DNA from: Gemmiger sp. An50
GTDB lineage: Bacteria > Bacillota > Clostridia > Oscillospirales > Ruminococcaceae
Direction: 5' to 3'
DNA length: 64,000 bases
NCBI RefSeq assembly: GCF_002161595.1
Contig: NZ_NFID01000003.1
Location: forward strand, 186,001 to 250,000
Every line of letters starts with the position of its first letter. The stretch's first letter is position 1. Of the stretch, positions 59,621 to 64,000 are shown one piece after another. The translations under genes were made by a program, and so were the position numbers. The notes beneath the pieces were generated by a model. It worked only from the letters and a program-made list of their open reading frames with translations. It did no database searches and had not been told where the DNA came from.

Positions 59621-59934
59621 CCGGTGTGACATAAGAAAACGACGCCGGAAAAGGGCCGCTTTTGCGGGATTGCAGCGTCAAAGCCCCTTGACAACCACCA
59701 AGGGTGCCGGGGCGGCGCAAACCGCGAAGAACCCAGTGGGTTCTTCGACCGGCCAGGGCGGTCTGCGAAGCAGAGCGGGCGCATCATTGACGCGCCCGCA
59801 GCCCGTGCCCCAGGATTTTGGATGCAGAAAGTGCGAAAAGGGGCGGCGCAAGCCTTGGTGGCTTGCCCGCCCCTTTGAACATTTTGTGCGCCAAAATCCT
59901 ACGGCAGAACCGTTGTTTTCTTATGCCACACCGG
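59621..59934. repeat. 314-bp structured, inverted-repeat-bounded non-coding element (MITE-like or RNA)
   Basis: Outer arms 59621-59644 and 59911-59934 match at 22 of 24 positions as inverted repeats (shared parts CCGGTGTG and CATAAGAAAAC). Inside are at least four hairpins: CCCTTG/CAAGGG (59685-59704), GAAGAACCCA/TGGGTTCTTC (59727-59747), GCGGGCGC/GCGCCCGC (59775-59799) and AAGGGGCG..CAAGCC/GGCTTG..CGCCCCTT (about 59838-59876), the last enclosed by AGGATTTTGG (59812) / CCAAAATCCT (59891). No ribosome-binding site or family-like protein is found. The rest of the 59505-60011 gap holds the sigG leader and the start region of the next gene. Confidence 0.65.
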
Positions 59935-60011
59935 TTAAGGCAGCAAGATTCACACAAAATGACCGCCCGGCATACTGTGAACACAAACGATGCAAGGGAG
60001 TGGATGCGACG

Positions 60012-60524
60012 ATGACCTCGGAACTTTGGCTGCTGTGCTGCATGGGAATAGTGCTCCTGCTCACGGCGGGGCTAGCCTTTTTGTGGGCGATCTTCTATGA
60101 CCGCTGCGTCCGGGAGAAGCAGCAGCTGCAAACGCCGGATTTCACCGCAAAGGCGGGCTTCAAGGTGACGCAGCTGCCCGACACGCCTTATCTGCGGCTG
60201 GACCGGGTGTATCTGATGGGGCGGCGCGTGGGCCAGCTGGAATTCTTTATTCAGCCCAGCTGGACGGCGGTGCTGCGGGTGGCTCCGGAAGGAGAGGAGC
60301 TGCGTCTGTGGGAGCTGGGGCTGCCGGAGTACGACCAGCTCACGGTGCGGCCGGTGAGCGGCGTGCGCACCGAGCTGCGCCAGGCACCCGGCGGCAGTGC
60401 GCTGGCCTGCTGGCAGCGGGACGGTTTTTGCTATGGGCTGTATCTGCCCTCGGGGGAGATGGGGCTTGCGGGCAGCCTGCTGGAGCGCTTCGCGGCGGAT
60501 TGCCGGTGCGCCGTCACTCGATAA
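60012..60524 (+). CDS. Hypothetical single-pass membrane protein
   Basis: A 170-residue protein that I do not recognise. One N-terminal membrane helix (about residues 5-27, LWLLCCMGIVLLLTAGLAFL) is followed by a cytoplasmic or extracellular domain of about 140 residues with mixed alpha/beta character and no motif. The ATG at 60012 has a modest GGGAG upstream; codon use matches neighbours. It lies on the plus strand between sigG and sigE, convergent with sigE. Conservation of this position in relatives would suggest a sporulation role, but that is untested. Confidence 0.6.
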   Translation: MTSELWLLCCMGIVLLLTAGLAFLWAIFYDRCVREKQQLQTPDFTAKAGFKVTQLPDTPYLRLDRVYLMGRRVGQLEFFIQPSWTAVLRVAPEGEELRLWELGLPEYDQLTVRPVSGVRTELRQAPGGSALACWQRDGFCYGLYLPSGEMGLAGSLLERFAADCRCAVTR

Positions 60525-60566
60525 AATGCAGGGCCGGGCAAGAATTTCTTGCCCGGCCCTGCATTG
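60524..60566. terminator. Bidirectional terminator between the hypothetical gene and sigE
   Basis: Near-perfect palindrome with arms AATGCAGGGCCGGGCAAGA / TCTTGCCCGGCCCTGCATT; T-richer on the minus strand. Confidence 0.75.
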
Positions 60567-60570
60567 CCTT

Positions 60571-61281
60571 TCAGAGTGATTTTTCCAGTTCCCGGCGCAG
60601 CCGCAGGATGATCCGCTTTTCCAGCCGGGAGATATAGCTCTGCGAGATGCCGATGGCGTCCGCTACCTCTTTTTGTGTGCGCTCGATGCCATCGGTCAGA
60701 CCAAAGCGCATCTGCATGATCTGCCGCTCCCGGGGGGCCAGCCGGGCCACCGCCTGACGCAGCATGTCTTTTTCCGCGTCCTGCTCCAGTTGGGCGCTGA
60801 TCTGGTTCTGGTCACTGCCCAGCACATCCGAGAGAAGCAGTTCGTTGCCGTCGCCGTCGGTGTTCAGCGGCTCGTCGATACTGGCCTCCTGACGGCGGTT
60901 GCTGCTCTTGCGCAGATACATCAGAATCTCATTTTCAATGCACCGGCTGGCGTATGTGGCCAGCTTGATGTTCTTGGAGGGGGCAAAGGTGTTCACCGCC
61001 TTGATCAGCCCGATGGTACCGATGGAGATAATGTCCTCCACCGAAACGTTGCTGCCCTCGAACTTTTTGGCGATGTAGACCACCAGCCGCAGATTGTGGG
61101 TAATCAGGATGTCCCGGCAGCTCTGGCGGCCCTCCTCCAGCCCGGCAAAGACCAGCTTTTCCTCGGCGGGAGTCAGGGGCGGGGGCAGAGTCTCCGGTCC
61201 GTTGATGTAGTACACCGCGTCCGGCAGACAGAGCCAGCAAAGCAGAGCGTGCCAGGCGCGGGAAAGCCAATTGCATTTCAT
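60571..61281 (-). CDS. sigE: Mother-cell sigma factor SigE (pro-sigma-E)
   Basis: The early mother-cell sigma factor, made as an inactive precursor with an N-terminal pro-sequence. The 236-residue protein begins [20 protein letters not shown], the hydrophobic pro-region removed by SpoIIGA, and contains [53 protein letters not shown] and a region 4 helix ([20 protein letters not shown]). The ATG lies in an ATGA overlap with spoIIGA, with AAGGAG upstream. It is the last gene before the terminator. Confidence 0.96.
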   Translation of the reverse strand: MKCNWLSRAWHALLCWLCLPDAVYYINGPETLPPPLTPAEEKLVFAGLEEGRQSCRDILITHNLRLVVYIAKKFEGSNVSVEDIISIGTIGLIKAVNTFAPSKNIKLATYASRCIENEILMYLRKSSNRRQEASIDEPLNTDGDGNELLLSDVLGSDQNQISAQLEQDAEKDMLRQAVARLAPRERQIMQMRFGLTDGIERTQKEVADAIGISQSYISRLEKRIILRLRRELEKSL

Positions 61282-62207
61282 TCCACAGCGCTCCTTTCCC
61301 GCCCGGCTTGTGCAAAACGGCGCTGCACGGGCCGTGCGGTGTGATAAAATTCGGCGCCGAACAGCGCCTGTACCGAGCCGTCCGCCAGGGTCTGGTCGGT
61401 GAAAACCACCAGTACACGGTCTGCCTGCCGGACCTTGCCGGGGCCGGAAAGCCGGGCGGAAAAGCCGCCCACGGCGGGCAGAGTACGCATGCCGCTGGCG
61501 GTCTTGCAGGGGATCAGCCGAACGGGCGTGCCGGGCGGCGGTTCGGGGCAGGCTCCGGCAAAAAAGCCTGCCAGAAAGGCGGCGACAGCCTCCGGCAAAG
61601 CGCCGCGCAGGCTGGTGTAGCTGGCCAGCACCGGCGCCTGACCGCTCAGAGGGTCCCGCAGCAGAAAACCGGTGTCCAGCAGGGCGGCAAGCGGCGGACC
61701 ATCCGCACCGTCCAGAGAAAGCCGGAGCTGCCAGCATTCGGTTTCCTTCGGCCCGCCGAAAACCAGCAGCACCAGCCGCAGGGTCAGATAGACCAGTACG
61801 GCGCATCCCACCAGCAGGCTGGGGGAGACCGCCCAATAGACCGCGAAGTTGTTGGTCTGCGCGCCCAGAGGAAGACCGCGGCTCAAAGCCAGCAGCACTG
61901 CTCCGGCCAGTCCCAGATTCAAAAGAAAGTACCACACGGTCTGGTGCGCAAAACCTCGCCAGCCCCGGAATGGGCAGGCCGTCCGGCATACGGCAGCGGC
62001 GCTGGCGGCCTGGTACAAAAGGCTCAGAGCAGCGGGCAGCGGCGGGGCAAGAAGAATCAGCGAGGACAAAGCGGCCATCACCGCCCCGGCGCAGGTGCGC
62101 CAAAAGCCCGGCGGCGCGCCGCACAAAAAGCCCACCGCACGCAGCAGAAGATAGGCCACCAGAAAATTTACCAGCAAAAGCACGTCCAGATAGATCACGG
62201 TCTTCAC
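61278..62207 (-). CDS. spoIIGA: Sigma-E processing aspartic protease SpoIIGA
   Basis: A membrane protease that cleaves pro-sigma-E in the mother cell after polar septation. The 309-residue protein has five or so N-terminal helices (residues 1-150: [20 protein letters not shown], the family opening) and a C-terminal aspartic-protease-like domain with [14 protein letters not shown], catalytic Asp about 178. The family usually reads D-T-G-N; here Asn is Phe. The start codon is GTG at 62207. It overlaps sigE by four bases, and the two form the spoIIG operon driven by a Spo0A-type promoter. Confidence 0.93.
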   Translation of the reverse strand: MKTVIYLDVLLLVNFLVAYLLLRAVGFLCGAPPGFWRTCAGAVMAALSSLILLAPPLPAALSLLYQAASAAAVCRTACPFRGWRGFAHQTVWYFLLNLGLAGAVLLALSRGLPLGAQTNNFAVYWAVSPSLLVGCAVLVYLTLRLVLLVFGGPKETECWQLRLSLDGADGPPLAALLDTGFLLRDPLSGQAPVLASYTSLRGALPEAVAAFLAGFFAGACPEPPPGTPVRLIPCKTASGMRTLPAVGGFSARLSGPGKVRQADRVLVVFTDQTLADGSVQALFGAEFYHTARPVQRRFAQAGRERSAVE

Positions 62208-62256
62208 AGCTGTACTCCGCTCCTTTCGCCGGGCATGTTCGCCCGCTCTGGCTTCG

Positions 62257-62289
62257 ATTGTAGCGCGGCGGCCCGGAGAAAGCTGTCAA
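62257..62289 (-). promoter_or_regulatory. spoIIG promoter with 21-bp spacer and Spo0A-box-like -35
   Basis: On the minus strand a perfect TTGACA, 21 bases, TACAAT. TTTGACA over the -35 matches the Spo0A box TTCGACA at six of seven positions. The extended spacing repeats the known B. subtilis spoIIG arrangement, where Spo0A enables polymerase at a mis-spaced promoter. Confidence 0.7.
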
Positions 62290-62345
62290 AAAAATAATGC
62301 GCCGCGCACATCTCCCGGAAAGGGAAAGCGCGCGGCGCATAGGTT
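62290..62345 (-). terminator. Terminator of the HAD hydrolase gene, adjoining the spoIIG -35
   Basis: On the minus strand ATGCGCCGCGCGC / GTGCGCGGCGCAT stem followed by TATTTTTTT, which runs straight into the TTGACA of the spoIIG promoter. Confidence 0.8.
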
Positions 62346-62365
62346 GTTTTATGGAAGGGTAAAAA

Positions 62366-62992
62366 TTACCAGAGCAGATGCTCCTTGATGGGAATGCCGC
62401 AGGTGTTCAGCGCCCGGATGAAGGAGGAGCTGCCCTTGTAGTGGATGCCGGTGATCCCCAGGTCGAAGGCGGCGGTGGTGTTGGGCTTGTGGTCGTCCAC
62501 AAAGATGGTCTCGGCGGGGACAAGGCTGTACTGCTCCAGCAGCAGCTTGTAGATGGCCGGGTCCGGCTTGGTGAGCTTTGCCTCGCAGGAGGCGATGCCG
62601 CCGTCGAACAGGGGCCAGAACTCCCGCTGGCGGATCTCGTCGATCACGTCCTGAGGAATGTTGGACAGATAGTAGATGGAAAAGCCCATCTTCTTCAGCC
62701 GCTTGATCACCTCCACGGTTTTGCGGCGGGTCTTCAGCATACGGGCCCAGTCGTCCAGCACGCTCTGTACCTCGAAGGCACAGCCGGCGGCAGTGGCTTT
62801 TTCCAGCATCAGGGCGTTGCCCTCGGCCCGGCTCAGCTTGCCGGCGTCCAGCAGCAGCCACTCCTCGCTGCCGAAGGTCAGCTCGAATACCTTCTGCTCG
62901 ATCTCCTCATTGTAAAAGCGCTCCAGCAGAAACTCCCGGGGCTTGAAGTCGACCACCACGCCCCCCAGATCGAAGATGATGTTTTTATACAT
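62366..62992 (-). CDS. HAD family hydrolase (YihX/haloacid-dehalogenase-like)
   Basis: A 208-residue HAD phosphatase/dehalogenase-like protein: motif [13 protein letters not shown] with nucleophile Asp, a helical C1 cap (about residues 20-90), motif II YYLSNIP, the Lys in AKLTKPDP, and motif [14 protein letters not shown]. It resembles the YihX/epoxide-hydrolase-N-terminal branch that dephosphorylates sugar phosphates. ATG 62992 has GGAG 11 bases upstream; additional in-frame codons upstream reach into the divergent region. Confidence 0.9.
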   Translation of the reverse strand: MYKNIIFDLGGVVVDFKPREFLLERFYNEEIEQKVFELTFGSEEWLLLDAGKLSRAEGNALMLEKATAAGCAFEVQSVLDDWARMLKTRRKTVEVIKRLKKMGFSIYYLSNIPQDVIDEIRQREFWPLFDGGIASCEAKLTKPDPAIYKLLLEQYSLVPAETIFVDDHKPNTTAAFDLGITGIHYKGSSSFIRALNTCGIPIKEHLLW

Positions 62993-63156
62993 AAGGCCAG
63001 ATTCTCCTTTGCAATCGTCCAAGGGCGCACGGCCCGGGGATATTGCCTTTATTATACACGATTTTCCCCTTTGGGCCAATGCCCCGGCAAAACTTTGGGC
63101 ATGAGCAGCCGCGCTGGGGCATATCAATGGAAGAAAACAAAAGGGGGCGATGGGCT

Positions 63157-63456
63157 GTGACATTGCGGCAACTGTGCAAAAAGGACGTGGTGCAGCTGGG
63201 CTCCGGCGCGAAGCTGGGACGGGCCGACGATCTGGAGCTGGAGGTGAGCAGTGCCCAGGTGCAGGGGCTGATCCTGAGGGGGCGGCCCCGCTGGTTCGGC
63301 CTGCTGGGCAGGGAAGAGGATCTGATCATTCCCTGGCGGCAGATCGAGACCATCGGCGAGGATGTGATTTTGGTGAACTGTCCGCTGCCGGAATCCCAGC
63401 GCCAGAAGCCGGAAGAGGGCATTTGGGCAATCTTTCACAAATTTGTAAGCAGCTGA
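63157..63456 (+). CDS. YlmC/YmxH family sporulation-associated protein
   Basis: A 99-residue PRC-barrel-like protein: VTLRQLCKKDVVQLGSGAKL, then DDLELEVSSAQVQGLILRG and LIIPWRQIETIGEDVILV, the order of the YlmC/YmxH family, which is often linked to sigE/sigG and annotated as a sporulation protein; its biochemical role is unknown. I chose GTG 63157, with GGGGG upstream and good alignment to family starts, over an ATG at 63127 that adds ten unconserved residues. It is close to the spoIIG operon but divergent from the HAD gene. Confidence 0.82.
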   Translation: MTLRQLCKKDVVQLGSGAKLGRADDLELEVSSAQVQGLILRGRPRWFGLLGREEDLIIPWRQIETIGEDVILVNCPLPESQRQKPEEGIWAIFHKFVSS

Positions 63457-63460
63457 AAAC

Positions 63461-63490
63461 TTGCGCCGCCTGCAAAAAGCATCGTATAAT
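63461..63490 (+). promoter_or_regulatory. Promoter with long leader before the final gene
   Basis: TTGCGC, 18 bases, TATAAT. The next start is about 230 bases downstream, leaving a long leader. Confidence 0.55.
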
Positions 63491-63518
63491 AAACAGCGTT
63501 TCCGTTTTACGTGAACCA

Positions 63519-63630
63519 GAGGCAACACCCCGCAATTCACGCCAACACCTGAATTTATGCGGTGTTGCCGTTGCCAAAAACAATCTGCGGGCAAAAAATT
63601 GCCCGGGAAATGAAACAAATACCGCCTGAG
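63519..63630 (+). repeat. Hairpin GGCAACACC...GGTGTTGCC and CGCCTGAGCC, second copy of a candidate dispersed repeat
   Basis: An imperfect inverted repeat (63520-63569: GGCAACACCCCGCAATTCA opposite TGAATTTATGCGGTGTTGCC), then CGGGCAA-AAAA-TTGCCCG (63588-63605) and CGCCTGAGCC (63623). Parts of it resemble 26724-26760. It falls in the leader of the final gene and could be either a mobile repeat or a regulatory RNA. Confidence 0.45.
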
Positions 63631-63721
63631 CCTCGTTTCCTTTTCAGCAAAGGGTGCGGGGCCGGGGCGGGGAAGTCTGCCGGAGCGGGCCGCGCCGCCC
63701 GGTCAAAGGAGGAACAAATCG

Positions 63722-64000
63722 TTGCAAAGCGTTAAGACAAAACCGTCGATTTTTGACGGCATTGCCCGGCGGCTCAGCCCGCTGCGCTATGCCATGGCTC
63801 CGGTGGTGAGCCTGATCACCCTGGTATGTACCGAGTGGATTCACCGGGGCGAGCTGACCATGAAGGTGCTCACCGATAACGTGCTGCCCCATCTGCCCGC
63901 CTTCCTGCTCACCTGGCTGCTGCTGGGCTGCATTTATCAGGCACTGGCCCGGGCCACCCGGCTGCATCCGCTGGCGGTAACTGTGACCGGGCTGCTGGGC
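63722..64000 (+). CDS. N-terminal part of a polytopic membrane protein, possibly LTA-synthase-like
   Basis: The first 93 codons of a gene leaving the window. A TTG at 63722 follows AAAGGAGGAACAAATCG; the protein reads LQSVKTKPSIFDGIARRLSP, then two hydrophobic segments (about 26-40 and 56-72), and another beginning near residue 84. The layout, a short basic N-terminus then helices around a WIHRG loop, recalls the membrane part of lipoteichoic-acid-synthase/sulfatase proteins of Clostridia, but the catalytic domain is not in the window and this remains a guess. Confidence 0.55.
   Translation, partial: MQSVKTKPSIFDGIARRLSPLRYAMAPVVSLITLVCTEWIHRGELTMKVLTDNVLPHLPAFLLTWLLLGCIYQALARATRLHPLAVTVTGLLG

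Noticed and set aside
1-64000. CRISPR arrays, prophage or complete insertion sequences
   Set aside because: I saw no regularly spaced repeat series, no transposase, integrase or phage structural gene.

Overview
This 64 kb window is a chromosomal segment with roughly 60% GC and a Firmicutes gene set. It carries genes for endospore formation (spoIIGA, sigE, sigG, a YlmC/YmxH protein), a DnaD/DnaI-type helicase-loading pair, a type III pantothenate kinase, ECF transporter parts and strong AGGAGG-type ribosome-binding sites. GTG and TTG starts occur, and almost every convergent junction has a GC-rich hairpin followed by T's. The best guess is a spore-forming, gut-type member of the Clostridia, Oscillospiraceae/Ruminococcaceae (Faecalibacterium-Gemmiger-Subdoligranulum neighbourhood); genus and species cannot be fixed from the sequence alone. 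I see no phage, intact insertion sequence, rRNA operon or CRISPR array.

Layout. 0-4.8 kb: end of an MBL-fold (ComEC-like) hydrolase with its DUF3006 partner, pyruvate kinase, phosphopentomutase and a YdcF/DUF218 membrane protein. 4.8-8.6 kb: a three-gene ABC export-type system (ATPase, secreted anchored protein, MacB/FtsX permease). 8.6-11.8 kb: K+/H+ antiporter, DJ-1/PfpI protein and tRNA methyltransferase TrmO. 11.8-13.1 kb: a lower-GC block flanked by an 18-bp direct repeat, holding a frameshifted isochorismatase and a probable protein fragment. 13.2-19.1 kb: small zinc-ribbon and DUF2085 membrane proteins, an RlmD-type rRNA methyltransferase, a LURP-one protein, an NSS transporter and a MarR-MATE pair with two palindromic operators. 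19.2-23.1 kb: an LRR-VWA-MoxR operon. 23.2-28.1 kb: acyltransferase, YbjQ, and the CoA supply genes (pantothenate ECF S-component, coaX, coaBC).

28.2-34.2 kb holds the most unusual neighbourhood: a GntR/FCD regulator divergent from hypB, a 922-residue iron-sulfur flavoprotein with a winged-helix-like N-terminus, hypA and a DUF5692 membrane protein, with no hydrogenase structural gene nearby. 34.4-40.6 kb is a glycerol-3-phosphate/glycerophosphodiester uptake and breakdown operon (ugpC-A-E-B, phosphodiesterase, HAD phosphatase). 40.6-48.4 kb contains an MFS transporter, an aconitase-family hydratase, a GNAT acetyltransferase that looks frameshifted near its end, a CapA-like protein, tRNA-Gly(CCC), a PHP phosphoesterase and a TSCPD protein. 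48.5-55.6 kb contains a TetR-regulated ABC exporter, a Clp ATPase, a HutC-type GntR regulator and a second MATE transporter. 55.6-64 kb contains dnaD-dnaI, a DegV protein, and the sporulation sigma cluster, then a HAD hydrolase, the YlmC/YmxH protein and the start of an unidentified membrane protein.

Two features in the sporulation region stand out. The spoIIGA promoter has an abnormally long 21-bp spacer and a Spo0A-box-like -35, as in the classical spoIIG promoter. A 314-bp non-coding element bounded by ~24-bp inverted repeats and packed with hairpins lies between sigG and the gene next to sigE. Two genes (isochorismatase, GNAT) are each restored to family-like reading by a one-base correction, so raw-read checking would be useful.
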